From Basidiobolus meristosporus CBS 931.73 (lineage: Eukaryota > Basidiobolomycota > Basidiobolomycetes > Basidiobolales > Basidiobolaceae), in contig MCFE01000808.1 in assembly GCA_002104905.1 (NCBI GenBank), forward strand, positions 1 through 34,026: DNA of 34,026 bases, in the 5' to 3' direction. A model generated the notes under the pieces. The model searched no databases and was not told the DNA's origin. It saw nothing but the letters and a program-made list of their open reading frames with translations. The position numbers and the translations under genes are program-made. Shown here in pieces: positions 1 to 10,040 of the stretch; positions within the stretch are counted from its first letter, which is position 1, and every line of letters starts with the position of its first letter.

Positions 1-284
1 TGTTGGGTGCAGTGGCTGATAGGGTAGATGCAATGGCCCAGAGAATCAGGAAATAGTTCAGAAGCAGGATAAGCAGATAATACATGTAGAGCAATCAATA
101 TCCCAGGTAGAGAAAGCAGTATCTTTGCTGCAAAGAAGGAACTCAAGTAGCTCAATGCCACTGGCAAGAATTGAGCCCTTTCCCAATGTAACAGCAGATG
201 AACTCTACAGTCTTTGAAGCACAACAACAGTGCCCGAAGATAAAGCCCACAGAAAAACCTATCACAGCTTAGGAGGAAGACAAT

Positions 285-668
285 ATGGTGTTTATACCAA
301 AGCCTAAAAATCAAAAGACACTGAAGATCTGTGAAGCCATTGAGTGCCACAATGAAGAGTGGGCTAATATACAAGAGGCTATCAGAAGTCTAGCATGCCA
401 ATACCTTAAGGCTGGCATACCATGGGACCATCAGGAACTCAAGGCCAAGCAGAATGTGCTTGACTTGCTCCATGAGCATTATCCTGGATTCAAACAGGCA
501 AACAGATTTTGGGGTGGCATTGTTATGCTAAGAAAGTATCTTGTGGATAGCAGAAACTATCAAAGGCAGAAGAAAAAGGGTGTCATGGCTAAAAACCACC
601 GGCTTCCTCAAGAGCCCAATGCAAGCAGGGCCAAAAGCTCTAAACAAGTGTCAAGAGATGTCAGGTAG
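285..668 (+). pseudogene. Longest surviving A1 reading frame (127 aa), unknown domain
   Basis: This frame encodes a 127-residue basic peptide. Its first 100 residues look like a folded domain (motifs CHNEEWANIQEAI, HYPGFKQANRFWGG), followed by a Lys/Arg/Ser-rich tail. The reverse-strand copy at 18989-19231 encodes a recognisably related peptide (AVECNDEE, SWDHQGL), so the frame was coding when the family was active. The ATG at 285 is merely the first in the frame; the ancestral protein probably began upstream. Spaced W and F residues could fit a helical DNA-binding fold, but that is a guess. No catalytic motif is visible. A shadow frame is unlikely because the relation to the second copy is seen at protein level. 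Confidence 0.45.
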
Positions 669-915
669 CTCAAAGAGTGCCAATAAGGGACAAGAAGGCA
701 GACACAGATGCACCAGCATAACATTTGTCAAGGAAAAAGCATAGTACCACTCAAGAAGCACCCAGTTGAAATAGCAGTGAAGGACCTGGCAGTGACAAAA
801 GCCAGTGGGTTTCTCAGGAGCCTGTCACAACTACAGCTGAAAGCTCAAAACCAGCGGAAAAGATGCTTCAGCTTGCAGGAGAGTGCTAGAAAGAGACAAG
901 TAGGCCAAAACAGAT

Positions 916-1344
916 GTGCCAGAGCAGAATTTATCAAGGAGAGAGTGTGGTTCATTACAAGAAGCACTCAGACAAAGTAGCAGTGAAAGACCTGGCAGTG
1001 TTAAAGGAAAAGGTAAAGGGAAAAATGTCTACCCAAGCCTGAGACAGGGAAGCATGCAAAAAAAAATGCAGTTCTTGCCAATTAATGCCTCAAGCCCAGA
1101 ACAGACTGAGTCCCATCATAGCCAAAAAGAATTACCAACAAGAAGACAGCTGTTTTCACTGGAGTTGGAAGCACAGCCAGTTTTGCTACAATCCAGTGAG
1201 GTAGATGAGTTTGCAGAAAAAGGCACTTTGTCTACCACAGCCTCCACATCCTTCATTGTTGATAGAGTGGAGATTCCACCAACAGACAAGGCTACAATGT
1301 CAAGAACTCAAAAGACTATCACAATGCCTTCAGTGGAATTTTGA
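916..1344 (+). pseudogene. A1 middle/C-terminal reading frame (142 aa), unknown
   Basis: This frame begins with a Gln/Ser/Lys-rich low-complexity segment containing a run of alternating G and K, then enters a stretch conserved in copy A2 and, reversed, in A6 (9880-10040). Shared motifs are LEAQPVLLQSSEVDEFAE and SFIVDRVEIPPTDKA. It ends at a TGA where A2 has TGG, so the W codon has become a stop and the ancestral frame continued. The same protein in A2 reads on as the 123-aa frame at 5228-5599. Function is unknown. Confidence 0.4.
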
Positions 1345-2264
1345 AACATCAATAGGCACACTAAGAGGTAGCAGCACTTCATCAAGTGGAGTGCTCTAGA
1401 ATATGCACTTGAATATTGCAAGAATTTAATGCAAAGACTGGCAGATGAGGTGCTAGACCTTGAAGTGCTGCCTGAAAACCAGGTTGTGTGGGAACCAGTA
1501 AATGTACAGTGGCATAAAGCTGTTGGGTTCCTGCCAAAGTAATGGAAATGGAGCATTACAGCAGAAATACTTATTGAGTGGTGGATTTTAATGGAGTTAC
1601 TTGTTGAGTGTGGGGTTGGGCTTAATGTTGGTTCTGGGTATAGGGACTTGTAATGGTCAACACATTTGGCAATTGAGGTACAACTGAAGTTTCAACAGAA
1701 ATAAATCATTTTGTACATTTGAAAAATAAGAAAAACAGTTGAGTCAGGAAGTAAGGGGTGTGAAAAACAGACAATAGTCAATTAATGTACGCAAGCATAG
1801 GAGGTGATTGGGTGTCTGGAATCAGAAGCTGAGCAAATTGACAAGGAACCAATCAAAAGTCACTTATAATACATTGACATGAAAAATTTTGACCAAGTTT
1901 TTTGTGAAATCTGGGGTGCAATCTTTTTCAATGGTCTCTGCATGGTGGCCTGATTGGATCAGTACCTCTTAGTCATGGGACTTTAAATCTGTGATGGCCT
2001 TTTGAGGGGATCATCACAATAATTTCTCATGGGGACTGAAGAAAGGTGTATTTCAAGGTGGGTCTGTTGTCTTTTCACTTTTGTCCCATTCAGCATCAGA
2101 GTATCTTAAAAGATCATGTTCTGAGTTCTTATTAATGTAATTTAAGTAGATCTCAGTGGTTTCTTTTGAGTATCCAAAAGTCTGCTCAACAGCTGCAATA
2201 TGAATACAGATTGGCCATTAGGATCCCATAATGAGGCTGTTATAATTTAAGAAGCTTGGGATTC

Positions 2265-2377
2265 TTAGCCATCTTTGCAATCTTGTAGCAGGATTGCAAT
2301 GGTGTTCTGCTATGTTTACTGCCAAATAAGGTAAAAATCTTAATTATAATTTGACAGTCTCCTTGAAGGGCTTGCCC
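2265..2377 (-). repeat. Partial family B end fragment (B0)
   Basis: A short segment repeats the near-terminal non-coding part of family B. The stretch with a gap-tolerant match to AGGATTGTAAT...TTTACTGTCAAATAAG at 2490-2545 recurs here at 2280-2335, and more loosely at 3530-3600. It lies directly left of the full B1 unit, giving a partial third tandem unit. No coding potential was seen. The preceding 200 bases (2061-2264) match nothing I can identify. Confidence 0.35.
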
Positions 2378-3425
2378 TATAAAGAATAAATTGGTCCTGC
2401 AGGTGAATCCAATCAAGTTCAGTGGTGAGGATCCTGCAGTGTGTCCATTATAATGCTGGCAGCTTGGAATTATTGACCCTCCACACAATCCTATGACAGG
2501 ATTGTAATTATGTTTTGCTGATTTACTGTCAAATAAGTAAAAAGCTTGACAGTGTTTAAGCAGTCTTTTGACAAGAATTGCATGGCATTCCAATGGTCTT
2601 AACATGCTCTTCATTTATTTAAGTGGACATAGCCAGCCAATACATCCAATTGCCTTATATGACAAAAAACTTGGCAGTTCTCTGATAGCCTCATTGCAAA
2701 CCTCTGCCAGCATTATAAAAGCAGTCCAGCAGCCTATAGTTTTTTGATATTATTTGCTTATCAACCACTACCTTGGGTTTCCTACATATAGTTTGAGTCA
2801 AATATAACTGTGGCCTCCTGCTTACTAGCCTCCACAGACACACAAATCTACTGTAGTTGACACACTTTTATCACCTCAGCTCTATGGCTTTTTAGTGTGA
2901 TACTTGCAAAGTTGTCATGTACATATATAGACATCTGCAAAGAGCTTCTTGGTATTTAACAAATAGATTCCTTCTGCATACTGGACTCTAGTCCCCCTCA
3001 TAGGTGCACCCTGGCTCTTGTTTGTGGGAATTCTGTATTGAATGCCATGTGTCTCCATGTGCACATCTGTCCTCAGTATTTTCCAACTCTTCATAGCTGT
3101 CCTCCATGTGCCAACTCATCACATCCATGACAGACTTGAAGACAGTATTCTTGATGAGATTGGGATATAGTAGTACCTGTTACTTGACTTGTCTTCCTAT
3201 CTCCCCATAAATCTGCTCCATAGGAAACTCCCAAAAGGTGAAGCAAGGCCCAATATTTTCCACACACCAAGCTGGATGGAATAGTGAATGGATACAGAAG
3301 TGGCAGTGATCTACATGTTCAGCTTTATGCTTGTAGTATAGCTGCTCAAATCCTGTCACAAACTCCTTGCATAAAAGCTGTAGATGTATCAAGTTGCCAT
3401 TGGTGATCCGCTCCTGGATAAATAC
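2378..3425 (-). pseudogene. Family B copy B1: Plavaka-like transposase remnant, C-terminal part
   Basis: Read on the minus strand, the unit runs from about 3425 down to a conserved end at about 2378 (CCCTATAAAGAATAAATTGG). The best frame, 3392-3180, encodes motifs YYKHKAEHVDHCHFCIHSLF and GPCFTFWEFPMEQIYGEIGR. Spacing and residues (C..(T)IH.L.H, GP...W.FPmE...G) resemble the C-terminal block of fungal Plavaka/CMC-type Tnp2-like transposases. Downstream, the YPNLIKN-type motif is followed by an acidic ELENTED segment. Compared with B2, about 100 codons are deleted near 2925-2940 and another stretch near 3040. The N-terminal catalytic half is absent. Not functional. Confidence 0.5.
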
Positions 3426-4956
3426 CCCTATGAAAAATAATTTGGTCCTGCAGGTGGATCCAATCTGGATGAGCCATCAGGATCCCATTTAGAGTTCATC
3501 ATAATACCAGCAGCTTGGAATTAGTGACCCTCCTAACAATCTTATGTTGGAATCACAAAAGTGTTTTGCTAATTTTACAACCAAATAAAGGGATAAAACT
3601 TAACAAGATTTAATTGGTGCTGTGACAATAATTGGATGGAATTGTTGCAGTCTTTTAGCGCTCTACAACTATTTTAACTGGATCCAAATGGCTAGGAAGT
3701 CCAGTTGCCTTATATGGCAAGAAGCTTGACAGTATTTTGCCAGCCTCACAGCAAGACTTGAATGACATTATATTGGCAGTATGACAGCCTACTGCTGGTT
3801 CTGTATAATGCTACTGTACCAGCTTACCAAATGGTATTTCCTTTTTCTACCTCCCCTTGTGCAACTCATATATTCCACTATAGAATCACCCCTCTTTATT
3901 TGCTTACCCACTACTACCTTGGGTATTCCACATATAGCTTAAATCAAAAAAAAACTATGGCCTCCTGCTTACTAACCTCTACAAATGCGCACACCTGCCA
4001 CAATTGACATACTTCTAGCACCTCAACTTTACAGCTTTTTAGTGTGATACTTGCAAAGTTGCCATATACCTTGTACTGCTGGTAACATAAACATTTTGCA
4101 AACATATGCTTGATTGTCACCACTTCTGCTATGAATACCTCCTCCATATCCACAAAGAACATCTTGGTATTTAGCCAATATATTCCTTCTTCTTGCTTGA
4201 TTTTAGTCCCCCTTATAGGTGTGCTCTGGCTTTTGTTTATGTGAATTCTGTATTGAATGGTGTAGAAGTTAGCTTGTGGCCATGAGAAATCTGGCATACC
4301 TGGGTAGAGTTTTCCTACTAAAAATTAGTTGCTTATTGTGCCCAACCCAAATTTGCATTACTTGACTGATTACCCACAGATTAGGACTGCTTAGCTTCTT
4401 AATGCTATAGGCATAGGTGTCTCCATGTGCACACTTGTGCTCAGTATTTTCCAACTCTTCCAGGGTGTCCTCCATGCGCCAACTCATCATATTGATGATG
4501 GACTTCAAGGTAATATTCTTGAAGAGATTGGGATATGGTAGTACCTGCAACTCGACTCATCTTCCTATCTCCCCACACATCAACTCCGTAGGAAACTCCC
4601 AAAAGATGAAGCAAGGTCCAATATTCTCCACATGTCATGCAAGATGGAGTAGATAATGGATACAGTGACAGCAGAGATCTACACCCTCAGCTTTATGTTT
4701 GTAGTATAGCCACTCAAATCCTGTCACAAACCCCTCACACAACAGCTGTAGATGCGTCAAGTTGGCATTGATGATCCACTTCTGGATAAATACTCTTACA
4801 ATGTCCACATACAACTCCTGGTGAATACAATGTACTCTTGGTAAAAGTGGCTCAGAACATCACCTGAGTAAATACATATCCAGTTCATCCAGTCTGTGCA
4901 GTTGTATTGTTGCATATGCATATGAATATTGGTTGGAGCCTATGAGAAGTACTTAT
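3426..4956 (-). pseudogene. Family B copy B2: Plavaka-like transposase remnant, C-terminal part
   Basis: This is a tandem, less-deleted version of B1 on the minus strand. Its left end (CTATGAAAAATAATTTGG) aligns with the left end of B1. Reading downward from 4956, coding segments are the GP...FWEFP block near 4690-4580 with an in-frame stop, then 4550-4269 (93 aa: YPNLFKN, WRMEDTLEELENTE, CAHGDTYAY), then 4297-3944 (117 aa: FVDMEEVF, KHMFAKCLCYQQYKVYGNFA, LEVCQLWQV). The last two frames overlap, so one frameshift separates them. Homology to the plus-strand copy at 23305-25119 extends over the whole unit. The right edge abuts family A copy A2. Assignment to Plavaka rests on motif recognition only. 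Confidence 0.5.
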
Positions 4957-5940
4957 TCATGCAAGAAAACTGCAGTTCTTGCCAACTAATGCCACAAGCC
5001 TGGAACAGACTGAATCCCATCATAGCCAAGAATAATTACCAACAAGAAAACAGCTGATTTCACATGAGTTGGAAGCACAGCCAGTTGAGCTACACTCCAT
5101 TGAGGTAGATGAGTTTGCTGAAAACGGCAATTTGTCTACTGCAGCCTCCAAATCCTTCATTGCTAACAGAGTGGAGATCCCACTGACAGTCAAGGCTACA
5201 ATGTCAAGAGCTTGAAAGACCATTACAATGCCTTCAGTGGAATTTTGGAACATCAATAGGCACACCAAGAGGATGCAGCACTTCTTCAAGAGCAGTGCTC
5301 AAGAAATTGCACTTGAATATTGCAGGGATTTATTGCAAAAACAGGCAGATGAGGTGCTAGACCTTGCAGTGCTGGCTGAAGACAAGGGCATGTGGAAACC
5401 AGTGAATGAACAGTGGCATAAAGCTGTTGGATTCCCTCCAGAGTTGTCAAACCAGGGCATTACAGCAGAAATACATATTGAGTGGTGGATTTTAATGGAG
5501 TTACTTGTAGAGTGTGGGGTTGGGCTTAATGTTAGTGTAGGGTATAGGGACTTGTATAGGCTAATGCAATTGGCAATTGAGGTACAACTGAAGTTTTGAC
5601 AGAAATAAATCAATTTTACATATGCAAAGTAAGAGAAACAGTTGAGTTAGGAAGTAAGGAGTGTGAAGAAGAGGCAATAGCCAATTGATGCACACAAATG
5701 TAGGAGGTGACAGAGTGTCTGGGATCCAAAAGTGTGCAAATTGGCAGGGAACCAATCAAAAGCCACGTAAACATCATTGTGATGGAAAATTTTGACTAAG
5801 TTTTTGTGAAATCTGAGGCGCAATTATTTTTCAACAGTCTATGGACAGTGCCCTAATGGGATCAGTACCTCTTAGTCACAGGACTTTAACTTTGTCACAG
5901 CCTTTAGATGGAATTGTTGCAATAATTTTTAATAGGGAAA
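4957..5940 (+). repeat. Repeat family A, copy A2 (5'-truncated)
   Basis: This segment starts abruptly where B2 ends and corresponds to A1 from about 1060 onward; everything upstream in A is missing. It includes the conserved coding block and the 3' non-coding tail (5600-5940) shared with A1 and A4. It is followed without a gap by another partial A copy. CpG is nearly absent. Confidence 0.6.
5228..5599 (+). pseudogene. Best-preserved C-terminal frame of family A (123 aa), unknown
   Basis: This is the cleanest version of the conserved A C-terminus. Helical-looking segments are centred on ALEYCRDLLQKQADEVLDL and NEQWHKAVGF, followed by a hydrophobic Trp-rich stretch (EWWILMELLVECGVGLNV) and the end VQLKF. 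A1 (1344-1700), A3 (5960-6240) and A4 (22113-22310) carry the same stretch with stops or indels, so it is ancestral coding sequence. The ATG is an internal methionine; in A1 the frame is open upstream. No enzymatic motif is recognised. The hydrophobic run is too short and interrupted to call a membrane segment. Confidence 0.45.
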
Positions 5941-6409
5941 TTGCAGTTGAAAATTGCAAGGATTTATTGTAAAGACTGGCAGATGAGGTGCTAGATCTTG
6001 TAGTACCAGCTGAAGACCAGGACATATGGGAACCAGTGAAAGAACAGTGGCATAAAGTTGCAGGTTTCCTACAAAAATCATGAAAGAAGTATGTTACAGC
6101 AGAAATACTTATTGAATGATAGGTTTTTGTGAAGTCACATGTTATGTATGTTGTTGGGCTTAATGTTGGTGCTGGGTATGGGTGCTTGTATAGGTCAATA
6201 CAATTGATAATTGAGGTACAACTGAAGTTTCAATGCAAATAAATCAGTTTGTGTGCAAGAAAAGTAAGAGAATTGGTTGTGTCAGGAAGTACGGAGGGTA
6301 AGAAAGAGGCAATAGCCCAGCAAGGACACAACACAGGAGGTGATTGAGCGTCTGGGATCAGAAAGTGAGCATATTGACTCTGGACCAATCAAAAGCCACT
6401 TATGTATTA
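5941..6409 (+). repeat. Repeat family A, copy A3 (partial), cut by Harbinger copy 1
   Basis: This copy begins within the equivalent of the conserved C-terminal block (GCAAGGATTTATTG at about 5958, as at 5320 in A2). It runs through the 3' tail to the AATCAAAAGCCACTTA motif, where a Harbinger terminus begins at 6410. Several stops are present. It lies directly after A2 in the same orientation, making a tandem pair of partial copies. Confidence 0.6.
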
Positions 6410-6610
6410 GACTTGATCTGTTGGATAGTGCCCCACAGTGCTTGCCTGTTTATAGTACAGGATCAATCTGGCACTCTAAAGCACTATCTGGCACTCCAAT
6501 TTCTACCATATTGCCAGTGGTAGGATACAGCAACTGGTATTTTACTCAGTCATTATTATATTGCTCAGAACAGTGCTTTTCTTGCTGCATTTAAAGGATT
6601 GTGCTGAAAT

Positions 6611-6630
6611 GATTTGATTTGATTTGATTT
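6611..6630 (+). repeat. (GATTT)4 microsatellite at the deletion junction of Harbinger copy 1
   Basis: Four perfect GATTT units lie just right of the point where transposase sequence is deleted. Copy 2 has only a degenerate version (TTTGAATTGATTTGG) at 11140-11154. Confidence 0.85.
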
Positions 6631-6943
6631 GGCACAATCAGCTTTATTTATCTGATTTTCCATGCACTATGATTAAATCTCCATCAATTGCCATGTATCC
6701 CATCCTTATGTTGTAAAAATCATCCTCAAACAATGACTGGGTAATTTTATTGAAGTTTTACTCACAAGTCTATAATCAAATAGGAAATTTGTAATTGATG
6801 TGATCTGATCCATGTCAATGTGATCCAAGATACATCATGCATAATATATGGAACATTCAACAGTCATATTAGTTCTCATATATATTTATATAAGACCTGG
6901 TTGATGCCAATATATTGCTGTATAAGTACTCAAATCTGTCACT

Positions 6944-8477
6944 ATGGTCCCTATCCCAAGCCTCAACCCATCATTAGTACAACCTAGGCAAAACCCATCC
7001 CCCAGCTCACCTTGTGGTCTGGACCAAGAAAGTTGATGTTGGATCCATTTGAGCTCTTGCCAAATGATTTTAGTATGGCCCAAGTGTCTATGATGAGCCT
7101 TCATACAGATATTTGGGCACTACTCATTAATGTAACAGAACCAGATATCTCAGAAAGTCAACACACACAGATGAATCTGAGTAAAAAATTGTGGCCTGGG
7201 TCCTACATCAAGATGCCAACAGATATATGTAAGAATACTCTAAGAAATAAAATTGAGAAAAGGCCAGCAAAATACCATCATAAAATCAGCTGAATTCCAA
7301 GTTTCTCAAAATTGACAACTCCCAATATCTCTATTCTGAGCTGATGGGCAGGCAAGCAAACAAGCCTCCATACCAAATTTGGTAATAAGCTGCCCATCAC
7401 TTTCATTAAAAAATTGCATTTGAAATTTGAACCCAAAACACCAGCTCAATAGCAGTAAAATACCATTAGAATACCAGCAGAATACCTGCTAGAAATCAGA
7501 TGAGTCCCAAGTTTGAGATTTTTCATAGGGATATATATACCAAGACAAGTATTGAAATCAAGAATGAGCTTAGAGTGAGGGTATTTTATGAGGAAGCCAA
7601 ATGCAAACAAACCTACATGCAATTTGCACAGTATATGCTGGACACCTCTGTTTGTGTCTCAGGTTTGGTAACCAAAGAGATTTGAATGAATTTTTGCCTC
7701 AAGTGACTAATGTATTACATGATATATTGATACAGCCAAGTGCCATTCAAGTGCAATATCCACAGGACTCATCAAGGCAACAGCTCCAAAGTGTTAGACA
7801 GAGGGTAAGCTAATACTCTACAGAATCAGAAGGAAAGCTTCAAGAGGAAGAATAGAAACTGCAAGCAACTGCATCCAGATTGCACCAGTACACCTTGCTG
7901 GGCACCTTACCATCACCTGCAATGATGGCGCACCAGTGCACATCAGTCCAATCTGCACCAACATCTTTCACAAGAGCACCCCACATTGAGTCAATGCATG
8001 TCAGAACAACATGGATGCTTCAGAGCAAAACTACCAGAACTTGCCATACTGCTCATTTAGACAGTAGTCCATTGGAGCAAGCCAAGTTGCATCAACATGT
8101 AACAGACTCAGCTAAGGGCCATGCCAACAAGTCAAGTTGTGCCTATGCATGCTGTTTCACCTGACCATTAGCAAGTTACTTCTTGTGAACAGACTGACAA
8201 TGACCCACATGAAGTGCTTCCACCACTGGAACCTTTAGCAAGTAAAGGAACACATCAGTAAATGGCACTTCAGGTGGGTTCTGTTATATCATCTGGAGCA
8301 ATTCAGCATGGCCAAGCTCCAGCATTGCACTCATCAGCTAGGAGGCAAAATACTAATTACAAGTACACTAGTAGCCAAGATGATAGTCAACAAAGAGGTA
8401 GATCAGGTGTTCAAGGTGAATTACTACCAAATGCCGCAGTAGTAATCCTTGTGAGAGAGAAACCTAGGAGAAGATGA
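6944..8477 (+). pseudogene. Harbinger second-gene remnant (copy 1)
   Basis: This is homologous to the second gene of Harbinger copy 2 from the shared start (MVPIPSLN) to the shared basic C-terminus (EKPRRR, stop at 8475-8477). Surviving frames include 7012-7293 (motifs LDPFELLPNDFSMAQV, MMSLHTDIWALLI), 7500-7813 (ELRVRVFYEEA) and 8262-8477. It is broken by a 1-bp deletion near 7010, an extra segment of about 295 bp at 7234-7528, a stop near 7683 and further indels between 7830 and 8260. Almost every CpG of copy 2 is TpG or CpA here. No function is recognised. Confidence 0.6.
7234..7528 (+). other. Extra 295-bp segment in Harbinger copy 1 (insertion, or intron lost in copy 2)
   Basis: Copy 2 reads straight through (11750-11762) where copy 1 has about 295 additional bases. 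The segment starts next to GTAAGAATAC, a good splice-donor match, and ends near TTTCATAGGG, an acceptor-like AG. It also carries an imperfect direct repeat of about 42 bp at its two edges (7272-7313 and 7482-7523, sharing AAATCAG and CCAAGTTT). Sequence alone does not say whether it is an intron or a small inserted repeat. Confidence 0.5.
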
Positions 8478-8986
8478 TGCAATTGTACTGAATTGTCACC
8501 ATTTGTCATGAAACAAACATCACAGCATTTTGGAATCTAAACTGAGCCATTGTAAATCAGTGATCATCAAACTTTTGATAAAAGTAATATTATGGTTGTC
8601 TCACATTTGAGACAGAGCCCCTATAATAAACACCCTGCAAATAGATACATCATCTGCAATACTTATGCAGCCATTTGATTGAATCTGCACCTGCACAATT
8701 GGTTGCATGCCTGCTATGACACTTTGTCCAATCACTAAGATCAGGGATTTACTTGCTCAATTGGCAAAATGGGATATATGATGGCAAATTAGATAGCTTT
8801 TGTACTGGTCAATGAGCCAATTGGGGGCTAACAGCTTCAGGATACTTTTATACAAATTGCCATCAACATACCATCCAACTGAAGTAACAGTGACCCAAAT
8901 AGTAAGTATCAGTGCGGTTTATAGTGTGGTATGCATTTATTTCTACTTACATTGCAGAAATATATTCAAATATCAGATTTTACCTG

Positions 8987-9150
8987 ATAGGGATATTGTT
9001 GAAAAACAAATGCATTGCTCCCAATGAAGTGCTTTTGCTCCAATGGATACCTTATGTTGTGGGTATCTCCAGTTTGCAACTAATATCATATTCCAGGCAA
9101 CGGCTTATAACTAGCCAACTTTGCTGCAATTTAATGCTGACTTCTCCTTA
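8987..9150 (-). repeat. Family B fragment (5' part), reverse orientation
   Basis: The segment is the reverse complement of 23320-23495: ATAGGGATATTGTTGAAAA at 8987 matches the complement near 23470-23485, and GTTGCTGCAATT matches near 23345. It joins Harbinger copy 1 on its left and the 3' end of reverse family A on its right. Reading leftwards the order is A then B, the same as A4-B3 on the plus strand. Confidence 0.55.
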
Positions 9151-10040
9151 TAATATTTTACTATGCTAATACTGTCAAAAAGCTGCCACAAATTCCAAGT
9201 CCCTTGATTAAGCAGCATTGAACTCATCAGGGCATCATGCTAAGACCATCAAAAAATAATTGCACCCCTGATTTCACAAAAAACTTGGTCAAAATTTCTC
9301 ATCCCAACAATACAAAAGTGACTTCTGATTGGTTCTCTGCCAATTTTCTCACTTTCTGCTCTCAGATCCTCTATTGCCTCCTACATTTGTGTCCATTAAT
9401 TGGCTATTGCCTCTTTCTCACACTCCTTACTTCCTGACTAAACCGTTTCTCTTACTTCTCATGCATATAAATTGATTTATTTATGTTGAAACTTAAGTAC
9501 CTCAATTGCTATAATATGGTCCTATACAAGTCTCTATGCCTATACTAGCATTAAGCTCAACCTCATACTCAACAAGTAACTCCATTAAATCTACCACTCA
9601 TATTGTTTCTGTTGTAGTACTCTGTTTCCATGACTATAGTGGGAACCCTTCTGCTTAATGCCACTTCTTATTCACTGTTTCCCATATGGTATGGTCTTCA
9701 GCCTGCACTGCAAGGTCTAGCTCCTCATCTGCTAGTCTTTGCAATAAATCCTTGCAATATTACAGTGGGTTTTCTTGAGCACTGTTCTTCACAAAGGGCT
9801 GCAACCTCTTGGCATGCCTATTGATGTTCAAAAATTCCACTGAAGGCATTGTGACAACCTTTTGAGCTCTTGATGTTGTTTATTTGTCTGTCAGTAGAAT
9901 CTCCACTCTGTCAATAATGAAGGACATGGCAGCTGTGATAGACAAATTGCTCCTCTCTGCAAACTCATCCACCCAACTGGAGTGTAGCAAAACTGGCTGC
10001 ATTTCTATGTCCTGTGAGTACAATTGTTTTCTAGTCAATA
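9151..10040 (-). repeat. Family A copy A6, part 1 (3' end)
   Basis: This reverse-strand A sequence runs from the 3' tail at about 9180 to mid-gene at 10040, where Harbinger copy 2 interrupts it. It contains a minus-strand frame 10065-9880 matching the A motif (DIEMQPVLLHSSWVDEFAE). The sequence resumes at 13441 in register: both sides reconstruct the AATTATTCTT stretch seen in A2 at 5028-5038. Confidence 0.65.

Larger units (their letters stand above)
1..2060 (+). pseudogene. Repeat family A, copy A1 (unrecognised transposon-like gene, decayed)
   Basis: This is a long degraded coding repeat, also present at 4957-5940, 5941-6409, 20486-22640 and, reversed, in three pieces between 9151 and 19800. 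Copy-to-copy alignment supports the unit: the segment around 1060-1140 recurs at 4975-5045, and the tail at 1860-2030 recurs at 5770-5930 and 22480-22630. Conceptual reading in order gives a helical, coiled-coil-like Q/R-rich stretch (1-200), a W-containing domain (285-600), a Lys/Ser/Gln-rich low-complexity middle (600-1100), and a C-terminal region with a conserved block around residues EPVNEQWHKAVG. Stops and frameshifts break it. I do not recognise the family. The unit is almost free of CpG, as expected for an old methylated repeat. The left end lies outside the window. Confidence 0.6.
6410..8986. mobile_element. PIF/Harbinger element, copy 1: transposase-deleted, right end lost
   Basis: The left terminus GACTTGATCTGTTGGATAGTGCC matches the left end of copy 2 at 10041 and follows TTA, the usual type of PIF/Harbinger target triplet. 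Collinearity with copy 2 holds for 6410-6595, then jumps from the equivalent of 10225 to that of about 11131, so nearly all of the transposase gene is deleted. From 6600 to 8986 it follows the second gene and right side of copy 2, then breaks at a junction with a reverse family B fragment. The right terminal repeat and roughly 230 bp are missing. CpG is nearly absent, whereas copy 2 is CpG-rich at the same positions. Confidence 0.7.

Noticed and set aside
1-5000. Classical RIP (repeat-induced point mutation at CpA)
   Set aside because: Where copies can be compared, changes concentrate at CpG, and CpA and TpG are abundant in the decayed copies. That fits methyl-CpG deamination better, although a CpG-directed RIP-like process cannot be excluded.
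5228-5599. Membrane protein from the hydrophobic stretch in the A2 frame
   Set aside because: The hydrophobic run is short and interrupted by charged residues, and the other A copies do not support a membrane segment.
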